The notes under the pieces were generated by a model. That model worked only from the letters and a program-made list of their open reading frames with translations. It had not been told where the DNA came from and searched no databases. This document shows, in pieces, positions 1 through 14,600 of a DNA stretch of 64,000 bases; the first letter of the stretch is position 1, and each line of letters opens with the position of its first letter. The stretch is from assembly GCA_029964075.1 (NCBI GenBank), contig CM057137.1, positions 1,426,001 through 1,490,000 of the forward strand, written 5' to 3'. Source of the stretch: Patiria pectinifera (taxonomy: Eukaryota > Echinodermata > Asteroidea > Valvatida > Asterinidae). Position numbers and translations under genes: made by a program.

Positions 1-2254
1 CCTTGCAGCATGTTTCTGTTTTCCACCATCGCATCGATTGATAAACGCTCACTTGAATTAATTCAGTAGATTTTGTCATTTTTTTTTCAAACTGATATCG
101 CGATCTTTCGCGCGGAACCCCCCAGATGGTCTATTGTCTAGACTTCCCACAGTCGCCGTATGGTCAAAGGTTTCTGTGAGTGTTGGGTTATCAGAAGAAT
201 GGATATTCTATTAATTTCCCTCTTTTCAGTAAATGACATCTTCAAGACGTCCGGCTGGTATCAGTCCAGTTTCATCGTGCCAGAACTGCCCGGGCGGTGT
301 TTACCCTGGCCCGAAACACGCATGCTCAAAAGCGAGATTTGCGTTTTTGGTACATCTCTCAGTTAAACTAAAGTGGTTCCCTAATTGGCAGGCGCATGCG
401 TAGTTGAGACCAAGGTAATCCCTGCATAGAAGTAAGCTTTGTTTTCCACACCGTATGGTCACGGTTGGTAGGGGGGGGGGGGTCGTGCTCAACCATTGAA
501 AACAAGACTCGTGGATAATAATAGGACGGCTGGGTCATGCAATACAGTATAGGTCCGGGTTATCGTATGGTATCGCCATTAATTAAAAATTTCCAACTCC
601 GAAGTTGAAGAAGCTGTTATCACGTATTGCGGACTGGAGAATCGCTTTCATCAAGGCATATTTTTTTCATTTGGATGCTAAACCCATTCACCTTATGATA
701 ACTCGCATACCGAGACCGAGTAGGCCTACCCCTATACCGCGTTTGTGGAGAGACATCAAGCCAAGCCCTGGCCCCGGTTCTATAGGGGAGACACGGTCCA
801 TGCACGCACTCCACGCGCCCCTCTTAAATTCACTGCGTCACACACGCGTGTACTAAACCAGAAACAGGGCCCCGGCGCGGGGGAAACAGGGGTTGCTCGA
901 AGGGGCGAGAGAAAAATAACAGCAACATATCAGCGGAGCAGGAAGGTTGGTGATGGGGGTAGCAGGCCCGTGGCCGACTCGGGGGCCCGTGGCCGGCCCC
1001 ACGAAGCCTTGGGAACACATGCACGACAAAAATGTGGCCCCGGACCCCGCCGTCAGAATCTTGCGGTCGCGTGCGGGGCACGGGACCCGGGCCTTATATG
1101 GCGGCGTGCCAAATGACATGGGGTGCAAGATTTTTTTTTTCGTTCGTTCCGTGTGCCCTAACCGAGCGATACAGTGGCTCTTCGGCGCTCTAGTACGGGG
1201 GAGGGATTTTATTATTATATTTCTTTAGCAGAGATAGGGATACGATAACAGTACGGCAGCCCGGCCGTGTGATAAATAGGTGCGTGTCATTTTGGAATGC
1301 TTGGATCCTTTAGTCGACATATTTGTTGGAATTGAAACGGAATAACATTTATCTAACGGGAGGAGAAAAAAGAAAGAACTTTTACACTCTCGTGCATAGT
1401 CTGAACAATCAGTCTTTAGAACAGGAATTAATTTACCCATTATTTCGAAACGTATGTATTTTCAAACGTTTCTGAAGCTTTTTATTTTATTTTATTATTA
1501 TTATTTTCATTATTATTATTTTTTTTTGGGGGGGGGGCAACCACATCACAGTGAGACGACAAATTTCTTTTTGATATAAAAAGTATATACCGAATATGCA
1601 CAAAATGTACACCGATTATTAGCTGTTTCAATTTTTAGTTATTTTCATAAGAACAATTTTTAACGACATTAAAAGTTCTCAAAAGTTCAAGAAAATTTAG
1701 CGAGGTTTCCAACTGAAAGGTGTAGACTATAGTCAATGAAGTGTGACACAAATTCACAGCGAGTTGCAAAAGGTTTTGTTTCAGTAAAAAAAAAGTGTCC
1801 ATGAACTTGTGCATTAATTAAATATAATTAGTGCCAACATAAATACCGATAAAGATGACAGGCATGGGCCTAAGTAAACACTTCTCACTTCCATTGTTAC
1901 CGGAATTAAATAACAAAAAAACTGCCTAAAGCGATGACCTCAAATGCTGTATCGTCTTTTAAAGATGTTGGACAAATTAAAAAGTTCTATTAGTTTTCAC
2001 CGAGCTATTATATAAACAATAGACAAAGGAGTATTCTGCAGACAATTTTTAGCAGTAATCGCCTCGAGAACTTCGATCGTTCTGTCCGTTGCAATGTGCA
2101 GTGGCTATTGATCGCGCCAATGTCTGAAGCAAGCGGTCACCGACTTTAGTTCAGGTGTTTTTCGACCCAGGTAATTGAAGAAAAAACTTGCTTTTATTAA
2201 CGACAACGGAGTTGTAACTATCGGCCGTTGCGCCGTGTATAGCTGCACACTCAC
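1..2254. other. non-coding stretch, probable NOL4 intron
   Basis: I see no supported gene here. The stretch holds a run of 12 G (471-482), a run of 10 G (1528-1537), a TTA/TTTTA-rich microsatellite region (about 1480-1528) and a GC- and CpG-rich block (about 840-1110). The open frames in that block overlap on both strands and show no splice borders or family signature, so I read them as by-products of high GC. Confidence 0.5.
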
Positions 2255-2387
2255 CTGACCCAGTTGCATAGCGTCGCGAATCGTGCTGACTTGGGACGCC
2301 ATGAACGCCAAGAAATGCGACAAATCTTGTCCATCGACCATGTTAGCGCCTCTTAAATTGCCCAAAATGAACCCCAACGGGACTACT
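2255..2387 (-). CDS. candidate internal exon, unknown protein
   Basis: On the minus strand an open frame of 44 codons ends in CAG followed by GTGAGTGTG, a near-ideal splice donor (exon end 2255). It is preceded by a CAG acceptor (2390-2388) just downstream of an in-frame TGA, as expected of a real internal exon. The peptide starts VVPLGFILGNLRGANMVDGQ and continues with DLSHFLAFMASQVSTIRDAM. Composition is protein-like and not low complexity. I do not recognise the family and it does not resemble NOL4 sequence known to me. The frame also stays open for about 50 codons past the donor, which weakens the case. It lies on the NOL4 strand, so an alternative or lineage-specific exon, another gene or a decayed transposon are all possible. 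Confidence 0.3.
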
Positions 2388-5371
2388 CTGGCTCACAAAC
2401 ACCAAATAAGCTTCACACGGTTCAAGAAACTACGCATAAACAACAGGGCCTTTCTTTCATTCCATCTGTTCTTTCTTTCAAAAGCAAAGTTTGTTGCTAA
2501 GTTTCCAGGTCCTCTAAAGGAACCCAACACCGTTTTTCGTTTCAGGTCAGAGGACGCGGATAAAGCCCCGCATTCCCGCCTCTCCGAAGCTGATACCATG
2601 GTTACGTAAGACTTTTCACCAGCGGGGGGCCCGGCCCCTGGTTGTCAAGGCGACCTCAGGTTCTCATCGGCCGGATTTTCCGCTCAGTGACTCCTATCTT
2701 GGATTCGTGACAAAAGATCTGTACGTAAAATGATATCTTTTACACTCCCTCTGTTGAACCATAGAACTTTCCGGTTTTTCCAGAATCAACTGATTGTTTT
2801 TTGGTTAGTTTCATGTTTCTTTTCAGCGAATTTGATCTTCATTGTGGAGATCTTATTTCAGCAAAATTTTATCTCCACAGTGGACGAAACAGTATCGAGA
2901 AACATCCCAATCTCAAATCAAAATGATCTTTTTCAAATTGATGATTCAAAAAAGTTTATTTGTCAAGAATCAAATATTCACGAGGAAGCCATTTTCGATC
3001 GTGTTCCCTGAATCTATTTTGTAAATTGTAAACTATTGAATGGGATGGTGCCAGACTATTTTATGATTGGCGTGCGTTCCAAGCCTCTTTTTCAATTTTT
3101 TTTTTGAATTGTGGCTTAAAACATTAGGGTATGTTTAATCAAAAGTTTTAAATTATTCATCGGAGCAGACTGGTATTAATTTGCAATTAACTTTATTTCA
3201 TTGCTTTCATTTCTGCTCGCAAGTTCCAAAAAATGAAGAGTTTACCTCGCTTTCAATTTAATATGGCCGACTCGTGAAAAAAAGTATTTTAACAGACGTC
3301 ATAGTGACTGATTGTCCATTCGACTTAATTAATACTCAGATCCACAGAATTCATAAAGCATATATACGTAGAAAGAGAAAGTTGTTTACGTTACACACGG
3401 TTGTCCCATTAAAGACAAATACGCAACACAGTTTGTGATTCGCGTGATCGTGCAATCACCATGTTCAAAATGGACGACAGAAACGGACAGAGCAAAACGA
3501 CAGCGACACATAAGTTTTTGAAAATATTTGTAATTCATTTTAGAGCAACATGATTTATACTGTGAAAAACACTGTTGTTGAAATATATTTTGATAAACAG
3601 CCGAGTACAAAATGGATACTTCGTGTCTTTCGTATTTAAAACCCTTAATCCGGGAACAGTTTTCCTGACAAGGAACACGACTGGGATCGATCTATTGTCC
3701 ACTTCGGAATTGAGGAGCTGATCTAGAAATGGCGCCTATTGGCCCCTTTCACGACCAGAAAAACTCATCTCAAGCCCGCGCCAGTATTCTACACTTGTAC
3801 ATGTACACGGAATGCGCCAAAAATCACTCCGTTTCTGTATCAACAAGAAAATGGACGAATTATTTCGAATTAAAGAAAAAAAGATACTTTTTTTTTTGGT
3901 TCTGTAGACATGGAATGGTACTAAGTGCTGTTGGTATTACAATTTAATTGTATCTCTCTTTTAAGTAGTTAATTCAGGAACGCCTTATTTTTTTATTAAA
4001 GTTCAGATTTTTGACAATCAGATAATGTCTGAGCCCTAATTATGGCAAAGCTTCGTGAGGTGTCAGTCCATTAAGCCACGCCCCCTTTACGCTGCTCCTG
4101 CATACAGGAGACGCCCTACATGCATGCAAGGGGCGGGGCTACAACCATGCAGGGGCGGGGCTTGCATAGCATCGCCTCTGACTTCCAACAACGCGCTTCA
4201 AAATAACAAGTACCCCTCGAAACACGAAATCACATAAAACAGTTATACACGAACGCATTCATGATTTCAGCCCGAATAATATTTCCCCTCACAATGCAGT
4301 AGATTATATATAGGAGACTTCTCGATAATGACCAAGACATGTAAAATATGGGTACAATTTATTTACTCCGAGTCATAAATAGACCCGCATATTTTAAAGC
4401 TATATACTGCGGGCTCCAAGCGTAGGTGAATCATGTTATTTTGTTTCTGTGAGGCGTTACGGTCGGTCTGTACACTGACAATATCAGAATAGTTACTGGT
4501 AGGTTTAACCATACAGCCCTACACTGGCTATTTACACTGCACATGGCCTCATGATACCCATAAATTGCCAGGCTTGAACAGTTTGCATTTTGCACACATG
4601 CATGACACGGCACACGGCTTCTTTATACATCTACGAATGACTGTTCTTCAAAACAAAGACAAAAATCGCGAGACTTGAATCCCCCTCCCTCCTCTCCCGT
4701 CACTCCATGACCCTGCCATTAAATTTTATTTGAAAACTTCTGCGCGTTAGAAGCCTTATGTTTTACAAACTAACCACGGGGGGTCGTTATAAACTACGGC
4801 TTTTAGCTTTTAATCCCGTCTTCTGTCTTGAACTCGTCCACATCTGTCGTCAAGCCACTCCCCAACCCTGGAGTCTCCATCCACCGAAAGACGAATAAAA
4901 AAGGACCCACCAGTACAATTCACAAGCTTTCCCCGGGGCCAGAGAGGCAGCGATCTAGCCAGCAGCAGCGGGACAAAACAAAACCCCCACCCGGGTTTTA
5001 GTGCAAGCACCCCGGGCCAACTCTAAAGGCTAGCTGCGCCGAATCGAAACACAAAACCAGGACCTTTTGTGGGGCGCCCCGATCCCCTTTCAACCAGCCC
5101 CAATCAAAACTCCAAAAATGATGACACCCGAGACTTCTTGGACGCGCCTAAAGTGACCTTTGACCTGGACACATTTATACAGTCCCCCTTTCAACAGTAA
5201 CGAGCTCCTAATCATGATGGGTTCTGCTATACAATTTCTATGCACCCCCCCCCCCTTTCACCCTCAGCCGCTGACTAATGTTATGAAAGTAGTAAAATGG
5301 GCCCAAAATAATAAATGGAATTCTAAAGTTCTTAAATTTATTAGTGGGTAGATAGGGGATGTATTTAGGGG
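2388..5371. other. non-coding stretch
   Basis: No gene is supported. AT-rich sequence includes a short hairpin (about 2841-2879, arms TGTGGAGAT and ATCTCCACA). An 11-C tract lies at 5245-5255. GC boxes near 4.1 kb are listed separately. The short open frames lack splice borders or domain signals. Confidence 0.5.
4073..4163. promoter_or_regulatory. GC-box (SP/KLF-type) cluster
   Basis: Two copies of GGGGCGGGGC lie about 23 bp apart (near 4130 and 4153), each near a TGCATG or CATGCA element. An opposite-strand CCACGCCCCC lies near 4077. Such boxes bind SP/KLF zinc-finger proteins. No exon or transcription start is visible nearby, so function is only a possibility. Confidence 0.3.
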
Positions 5372-5662
5372 AATTGTGCCTCTGATGATACAAGCATGGA
5401 ATCTGGCACACAGTGAGTCAGAGTATGTCATGAGAAAGATATTTGGCTATAGGAACATCGCCGATTTGTCCTTTGAAAAAAAAAACAGGTAGAATAACAA
5501 GCAATTATCAACATTTTCAAAATGGCTGCCAATGCTTGTTATTCTACCTATATTTTTTTATCAAAGGACAAATCTGCGATGGCCCTAAAGCCAAATATCT
5601 TTCTCATGACAGGCTGACGGTGTGCCAAATTCCATGTTTGTATATCATCAAAGGCATAATCC
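5372..5662. repeat. long foldback (inverted-repeat) element
   Basis: Two arms of about 130 bp are imperfect reverse complements around a 29-bp loop (left about 5372-5503, loop 5504-5532, right 5533-5662). Matching blocks include AATAACAAGCA against TGCTTGTTATT, TTTGTCCTTTGA against TCAAAGGACAAA, and AAGATATTTGGCT against AGCCAAATATCTT. There is no coding capacity. It looks like a foldback MITE; transcribed, it would form a long hairpin. Target-site duplications are not obvious. Confidence 0.7.
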
Positions 5663-8600
5663 CATCATCTGCCGCCGTACTATATTCTTAAATTGCGTTA
5701 GAATGCAGGAGAAATCATCGTTCATTTTCGTAAAATTGTCTGGGGGCATGCCCCCATACCCCGTAGCACGTCTTATAGACTCAAACACCCCCACCTTATA
5801 TCAACCCCCCTCGTTTCGGTCAAGCTATAGATCCGCCCCTGATATAGTGGCATCATTGAGAGTCCCACTAGTTTTCTAATGCGTACGCGTTATTGGAACA
5901 GGGATATCTCCACAACATTGTGGGTTTTCAATGCTCCACTCTGGTACTTTTAATTGAGACCCGATGTCATGGCCTTCCACGTACGGAAAACTAGTTTACG
6001 GACGATTATGGCGATGTTAAGATATAAAAGTCTAGAGGTAATACGATACAAAATAAACGAACCCCAAATACCTGCATTTTTTTTTAACGAAAACAAAAAG
6101 CCTCTTCACCGGGCTGACTACTTTGCATTGTTTGAAATACCACGATCAGTGCGCATGCTCAGTAAACACAAACCGAAGCTCACGCGGTAGCGTAAGACTA
6201 CGATCATCACATTATTAATTAAAAAAAATAGAAAAAGTAAAATGCAGCATTGTCGTTGTTTAACTACAAGATCAAACGCAAGCTTGATCAGAAAGAAATA
6301 TCCAACGGTCGTAGGTAGTGGCTTTACGTTTCATTGAATAGTCGTCGGCCCGACAAGGATGGATGAAATCATCATTTTTAAACGACGACTAAAGAAAAAC
6401 TGCCGTATTTGTTTAAGATTCAAAAATGTCAAGTGACTCTGACTCAATGTTTGTGTTTGTGATGTGTTTGAACAACTTTTTGTCACCGAAAGAAAGCGAA
6501 AGTTGACGCCTTACAATGACATACAAACGTCGTAACTCAACTGGACTCTTAACATTATGCAAAGTATTTCACTTTCATGCGATCAAAATAATTATCCCAT
6601 ACAGTGTATGTAAATGACCCTGTTCTTTCCCATGCTTAGAAACTGGCACATCTGAAACCATTTCGTACTCTGTAGTTCTCCACAAAATTAATTTTGGAGT
6701 AGCAAACCCAACATCCGTGAAATTGTTTTCTGCGGGGTTCGAACAAAATTATAATTGGTCTCAAAATACACACCACTGACCATCGGTACAAGGCTGTGCG
6801 CCTGACCTCTGCCTAATCCCGGCCCCGTGCTGGTGTTGTTTAAGCTTGAAATGCGCAAGCGTGGCCTGGGTTTACCCCCATCCGCGCATGTGCGGGCATG
6901 CGCGTTTTGTTGCAGGGTAAACGCAGCCCGAGTTTGGTGCACCGTGCACAGGGCAGGGGGCAACAGTGACCAATGGACGATCCAGTTGTGTGTGCAATGG
7001 GGCGATCAATAGCCGCTATGATAGCCGGCACGCGACTGCTCGCGTGCCGCAGAACAAAGCGGGCTCTCCCACCCCCGGATTGTGACTAAATCCCATCCCA
7101 CAAAGGGAGCCTTTAGTCTGGCCCCCCAATAGCAGGGAACAATAGCAGTTGTCCCTAGTCGCGTGCCGGACTGCGACGCTGGCACCCCGCACATGGCATC
7201 GGGGGGATACGAGGAGGGTGTCTGGTGTATCGTTCATTGTCTCTCAAACTGCTTCCCACCCCTCGTCCTTTTTTTTTCACCTCTCTTTCACCCAAAATTG
7301 TTTCCAATAGCGTTTCTGTTGTGTGGACGTCGATTGTGGCCCTTTGTTGTGACGTAAAGTGCCCTTGTGTTGAAGTGTGCGGCACTGATGCGGGTTTATC
7401 AATCGGATAGGGTTAGAGTAACAAGAAAAATCGATACATGGGGCTGTTACAACGACACGTTGATCCGTTCGGCAAACTGCAGTAATGTACGACACAACCC
7501 CATCGGCAGTACAACGGCCAGTACAACCATACACAGGCTTCAAGTCTCACGGGGTTTAAATTAACAATTAGCTCTGCTTCTACAAGGTTTAAAGGTGTGA
7601 CCTATTGTGCTTGGTAACGAGATAGGGTGCATGACATTGGAAAAGATAGTAATACAAACTCTCTTTTTTTTGGGGGGGGGGTTCCAAATCATAACGCCCT
7701 ATACCCATGACGATATGTGACAGAGAGGTACCTCGTGTCCCTATACCCTAAACACGCCCTAGACTATTGCTACCTAGCACACACCCCGGGTCCCCCAGAT
7801 ATCTCAAAAGAATTTCCGATATATACTGATAACACAATGACCAACACAAAAAGGGGGGGGGTCCCTCTTGCACATATCTTGCTACATATGAAATCCCACC
7901 CCCACCCTAACACCCACCACCACCAAAAAACACATCCGTGACACCAATGTCTTAATTAGCAACGGGAATAAAAGTGTTTTCATAAAATATGGTACATTGT
8001 CCAACAGCAAGTTATCAATTAAAAACTGTGCTGAATTTTACAGAAAATGTACGTTTCATACCAAAACTGTCATTTTATTTCCAGGAAAAAAAAAAATTTC
8101 CCCCGATTTATTCATTTCCCCAACGCAGCTTGTGTGTTTGGATTTTAAATTAGATGTCGGGTCTAAATTTGGCGCAGTGTTTTGTGCCTTTTCTGTTGGT
8201 ATTTATTCTGTATTATTTGCGTTCGTATATTCATTCATCGTTAATATCGTTAGATGCCTATGTATAGAATAATATATACACAGAACAGAACAACCAGATT
8301 TGATCAGTGTTGTACGAAGTGTTGTGCCGTAGGTTAGAGTGATACAAATAAGGAATGCAACGCATGGTATAAGGAACACTGGGGAAATTTAGGATGAATT
8401 TGTTTCTAACTTGGAGAGGAACAATGCACCAACGAGCGAAAGTGATAAATGTTGTGCCACAGTTTAAAAAAAACCGGAGAACATAATTCCGCGTTTCTTG
8501 AATCGAAAGGTATATACCCTTAGAGAATATTTTCAGCAAGTGAGATTTCCCACTGTCTTCGGAAAAGACATGGCGAGCGATTCTTCTTTTTTCGTCATGC

Positions 8601-11600
8601 GTCAGAGTCTAGTTAATGACCTCATTAAAACCATGCGACCAGTGATGTCTCGATGTCGATACTGAGAAAAATAAGTGGTTTAATTACGATCAAAAGAGGA
8701 CGTATGCCTGCCAGTTTTGCTTTCCCTTTATGGACTTTCTTTAATCTCCTCGGCGATTTTCTGGTCCCCACAGCAACACAAAGACTCTTAATTTGCGAAC
8801 ATCAGGGTTTGTTTGATTTTCTTCCAATCCCAAAAGGCATGTCTTCTAATGCTTCAGGAGATAATGGAAGACGGGTGGAGGAGTTTTTTAATGAGACATT
8901 CGCCAAGGCCGGCTGTGCATAATTTGACACTTGCCCTCGCTCAAGCGCTTAAACCAATTGCTAATAAATTTCCTCCACATTTGGTGAACTAATTTCCAGC
9001 TTTTTTCCCCACTGCTCCCGGTAGAACAAACTATTGCTCTTTGAAACTGCTTAATAATTGTTCCTACTTGTTTGTACTCTATTCTTATAGAACCAGCCCG
9101 CCACTGGATGTGTTCTGTGATATTTTCATCATGCAAAACCCATCCCACAGCGGGTGGCAAAATGGCCGCCGCTGCCAAAAAAACGCAGGTCACTGTCATG
9201 TTAACATGATCGCCTCATCACCTCATGGTCACTGGAGCCACCACAACCGGTTCCGCTCAAAACCACCTATAGCCTATAAGAGAAAACATTGTGCTACCGT
9301 GCAACTTTCCCGTCATTATCGATGTCGCCCGTGATATATTGCTCGTTTTACAGACGAGAACAGCTTGGCTTTTGGACCATGATTGATAACTTTAATCAAA
9401 TTTGATCACTCATTGCATCATAATTGGTCTGGGAGTATTAAATTAGGATGGACCGACAGTCTGTTTGATTATCATGTGCACATCAATTTGTGTGCGCATG
9501 GTGTCTTTTAAAAAAAACCGAATAATTTTGATCAGGTTTTTGGTTCGCATTTTTGATCCCGAAATCTTGTGGTCAGGTAATACTCATTTGGCATTTCATG
9601 TAACAGTGGGAAAACAAAATATGATGATAGTAACTTATTGTAGTATACAGTAAACAACAGTGCTATCGCGCAGGCGTAGCACCGGGTGCATCATGGGTAC
9701 AATCTAGTCTTCATACGAGGCGACATTTAGAATGTGCAAACAGCTTCGATCATCACATTTTAATTTATTGTCGAAATTTCCAGTGCCGTTTTGGGTATTC
9801 AAAACGATCAAAGAATGACAACAATCCTTCATCACCCAAACACCAAAGATAATTTTTTTCCCACTAATTTCAAAAGCTGGATTTTTTTTTCAGACAGTCA
9901 TACTACCAGCGTCTTTTTACAACTTGTACCTTGCATCTTTACAGACCAATAAGCACCGTGTACTGGTCTCAACCCATTGCTTAAGATAGCCTCTAGTCAT
10001 GCATCGTTCAACATGATCAAGTGATCATAGGTCTATTGAATTACATTTTTTTTCACTAGTCTGAGATGTCTCTCGTCTCTTCGCTTGACACAAAAGCCGA
10101 TAACAATTTTGGGCTCGCCAACTATTGCTGATTCATAGGGCCAAGGCGATAGCATGTTCTTCAGTATATAGGCATACGTAAAGACTGATTCTATATCAAA
10201 AGTAATCTACGAATCACAGAAGAGCGAACTTTGCCATTCATTAAATTTGGTGGGTTTTTTTTACCAGATGTAAAACATCTTGATTTTGTAAACATTCCAC
10301 AATCGCTTCAATGATTTTCCAGGTAAAGGTTCCTGTTTTCAGAGAAAATTCACAGATTTTTACATAAATTAAATTAATTGAAGCTGAGGTTTGGTAAATA
10401 GATTACAAATAATTTGTGTGTATTTATATAGGTAGCACCGTTCAGCATACTTTGGAAAATTATGCATGCAAAGGTCGAGTTCGCATCCGCCATGCATGGG
10501 TAAAATTATCATCGATTTTACCATTATGATTTTGAATGGTAAGTTCAAAAAGACGAATTAATTTGCAACTGTGATTAATTCTCTTGCTTGTCTACTTTGA
10601 TTTCCTTCGGTTGGAAAAACATCCACAAAAAGGATTTTAAATTGGACGGAAGTCTTGAATGTTATTTCGTGACATTTCTTTCTGATGGTATACCACTGCT
10701 TCGATGGTAACACATTTGAAGACTAATTTTACACCCCAAGCGTTTACCCTGAGGCACTCCGAGGGAGCACATTCCCATGTTCAAGGGTGCTGATCTTTTG
10801 ACCGTCTGCACCCTGTTTTGTCTAAAGCGGGGCATTGTTTTAAGGTTGGAACATTTTTGCATTGAAAGGGTTCACCTTCTTGCCTTGGGAAAAAAGCTAG
10901 AAAGAATGTAGTATCCAGACGCCACACCTTTATAAAGTCTATGGAGAGTTGAGTGCATTTTCAAAGTATTTCCTCACAATTATAGGAAATGTTTCTCAGT
11001 CCCAGATTCATGTCTTTTCGACATTTTTAGCAATAACTGCATGACCTTCATTGAGATAATGTATGTGATGAATAACGTGGCGTCAGGATGCAACATTCTT
11101 TCCAAAAAGCTAGCCCGGTAAAGATGAAGATTAGCTTTATACTGCGTCAACTATGTGATTTGGACATCAAAATTCGAATGAAAGTCACTTCACCTCCCAA
11201 CCAAACCGTTGCACGGGTATTTTCACTATAGGGAGTTTGATTCATAAGAAGCTGAGAGTAATGATAAGGCTTGCCACAGTATAAAATAACACGCGGGAAT
11301 ATGATCCGTCTTTGTGGAATTTGTCTTATTATTTTGGAGAGTTTGTGTTGCAAGGTGCCTTATTCTGTGTCCTGTATAAATTCCCAAGCCGCGCGCCGGT
11401 CTTTACAGAGTATTTGCTTTGCCCCCTCGCTCTGCCAAAGCCTCGTGGTTTTAACCCTAAAAAATCTTATGCTCCGACACCGAGGACAAATCATTTCCAA
11501 AGCAGATTGAATAAAAAATGTAATAAATCCCAAACCCTTCTCAAGGAAATACTCTAGAAAGAAAATATTTTGGAAGCTTGGTCTTATCTCGTTTTTAAAA

Positions 11601-14600
11601 GACGCTTAACAATCACAGGGAACTGTTCATTAATTCCGGAACAACCCTTCAACAAAATGCAAAAATATTTTAGAGATTAAAACGATGGGCGACCTAATTA
11701 TTATTCATTTTTTTAAGTTTATGTTCATCCAACAGATTTTTGTGGCAACCATAAAGTTACAAAGAAAATCTCTTTATCTCTAAGTGGTTTATCATGGTAA
11801 AAAAAATAACGTCCATTTTTTTCTTTCTTCCAAATGTTCGTGTGAACTTTCTTAAACAAAATTTTGATTCTTTCAACTTAAAAAATTTACAAAGACTTTT
11901 TTTCACGGCTATTTGGGTTTTTTTTAATACAAACTTTCTCAAGCCTGTTTTTCTCGTTCATGCGGTTGGCAAAATTTAAACCCTGTCCCTTCCTTCTAAA
12001 ATCATCAAAGGATCCGCTCTGGATGGAATCAAAACCACACAAGATTATAAAAAAATATTGCCGCAATCTACGAGATCGAGAAGTTATGAGGCCCCGAAGA
12101 GGAAACGTGCATTGTTATTGCGCAAAGTTGTAACCGACTATCGCGCAATTTACATCATGGGACTATGACGTTGGAACAAACGAACGGAACAAAAAGAAAT
12201 TGGAAGAAAAGTTTCCTCAGAATTACCCCGTTCCTTTTTTTTCCCCCAAACGAATCTGTCCATCCCCTTGGCGCAAAGAGTACATGCACCATCAGAAACC
12301 AACTTCGGTGGGAATTGTTTCGTCAAATAAAGGGGGAAACGCATCGAGGCTCGGTGGGGGATTTTACAAGCGCACCCAACACAAAAGCAGGACAGCCCGA
12401 AAGAGGAACCGATATGTTCTCTTTGCAAGGTCCGCGTTTATCTTGCATGGTGCCTCAGATAAAGACAATCAAGCGGGGTATTTCCGTGTCCATATTATCG
12501 GGGAGTTTAAAGGCATTGTCCTTTTTTTTTTTTTAGTTTTCGAGTCCTCTTCAGTGTGGTAATAGTCATTATCTATTCCACCAGTCAATATGCATGCCTT
12601 CCAAAAACTTTGTTGGGAGTTTTTTTTTTATTTTTTAACAATCAGGTTTCAGTTTGCGCTCTTAGAAGTTGTATCATAGACCGAAGCTGGGGTGGTTAAT
12701 TCATAGACCGTTACTTATTTTTTTGTTTTTCTACGATAAAGGAATACATTTCTTTGAGAACCTGATTCAGCAAATGTTTGGAAATTTTATTGAAAAAAAA
12801 TATCTAAAACGTTCCACAATTTTTAAGGGAATTCTCAGGAAAATTGTTTAGAAAAAAGTGTAAGTAAGCGCTTGACGGTTTTTGTTAAAGATATTCCTGT
12901 GGGTGTTTTCCAAGCTCAATCACTCGCCAAACATTTAGATTAGCCTAATGAAACGATAGGCTGATACAACAAAGACAGAGAAAGAGGCTCCATCAGTTGT
13001 GGGCCTAATGGTGGCCCCATGGATCCCCCAATTAGAAAATTCTTGACGAATTTTTAAACAGCTTCTTTAAACATCGAGCTCAACCGATACACCGAGTGCA
13101 ACCTACACAATGTTTTCTATTCGTATATGAAAGCGATAGTGACGTGTCTCCAAAGTTGCGTCAAGTCTATCTACATACAGAGCTAACTCAACGGAATAGT
13201 TATCTCATTTCTTTCCCCGATGCACAAAAAGCGAACAATAATACTCTTCAAAAAACAATTGCAGCCAAGTTGTTATCGTTATAAGAAAATACAGTGGATG
13301 TTTCCAAGGTAATTGCAAGATTGTCCATATACACCTTTTGAAGCTAAACATTAAATGCAATTGTCCCTTTCATCATCCGACACGTGACGGTGATTTCAGG
13401 GGGAATTTGTTCCTGACTCCCTCTATACCAAGCTGAAAGTAAAACTTAAATTCAGTTCAACTGTGTTCAGGCAAACATAAACAGGTCATAGTTGATATCA
13501 ACCGCATCTTTGCTTTCAAAACCTTTTTAGAACACCATGAATATTTGCGACTTGCGATTTATCTTTTCAGAAAAAATACAGCACACGTCATGATGACCCA
13601 ACAAAAAATGTAGCCTAATTTTTCTGATATTGTGTCTTCAAAGCTCACCAATTGAAGATCTGCTTGATCAGTTTGTGTGATTGTGTGTTATAAAAGTTGG
13701 ATGCTGTCTCGACTAGGAGTCAAAATATCAAGTCATGAAATCTGCGTCCAATTTAAGGGTACTAACTGGTTGTCCTCCATACCCTCCCTAGCCCTCCGCG
13801 CTGCATCCAAACCATCATCCTCCCCCATCCTCGCACTGATCTGTCCCCCTCATCATAATTTCTCCCCCGTCGGTGGTCCCTCCTTGCGCCCCTCTCTCCC
13901 CCCTCTACGAAAATCTTTCCCCCCTCTACGAAAAATTGAACCTGTCTCGACCTTCCGTTTCGCCTCATGCTTATTGCCCGTCTCCCCCCCCCCCTACACA
14001 CTGCCCAAAAAAATAGACCCGCATTTTGTAGTCGCAGGGGCTTAACCTCGACACAAGGGGCGAAGGCTGGAACGGGGGGAAAAATCATAATTATGCGGCG
14101 AGGCAAAACTGGTCATCCGCCAACTAACAAAACACATTACATATTTGGCCGAGAGGATTTTTCCAAATTTTACACACACACACACAACTCACACACGCGA
14201 TGGATAATAATGTGTATACGTGTATTATACATGACATGTGTTCATCATCCAACAAGGGATGTTTCTGTGATGACTCCGAGTTGAGGAGGGCGAGGGTGGA
14301 TTAGCGGGTGACGTGGACATCTAATTGGGAACGAAAAAAAAACTGGGTGTGAGGGGATGAATTACTCCGAAAACAAATAATCCTGGCTTGTAATTAGCAC
14401 CGCTCTCTGCCCACACGAAACTGCCGAAACACACCCCTGCGTTGCCGGCTAAAGTCCACTCACACGAAAACCGATATTTTCAGACTCTGTTGGTTAGCAA
14501 TAAATTAGGGCTAGGGAAAAAAAACTGGCACTGGCACAACCCCCACAAAAATGGAAATTATTAATACAGGTCCTCGCTAAAAAAAATATATGGGTTTTTA

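Noticed and set aside
8888..9199. Secreted protein with a signal-like start (minus)
   Set aside because: Only the hydrophobic N-terminus suggests this; the remaining sequence has no pattern and the length is within chance for this window.
12150..12562. Overlapping frames of 92-123 codons on both strands
   Set aside because: Opposite-strand overlap, interruption by poly-T, no family signature.
13762..14106. 114-codon Gly/Arg-rich minus frame
   Set aside because: It lies over C-rich low-complexity DNA with a short tandem duplication of CCCCCTCTACGAAAA; composition explains the frame.
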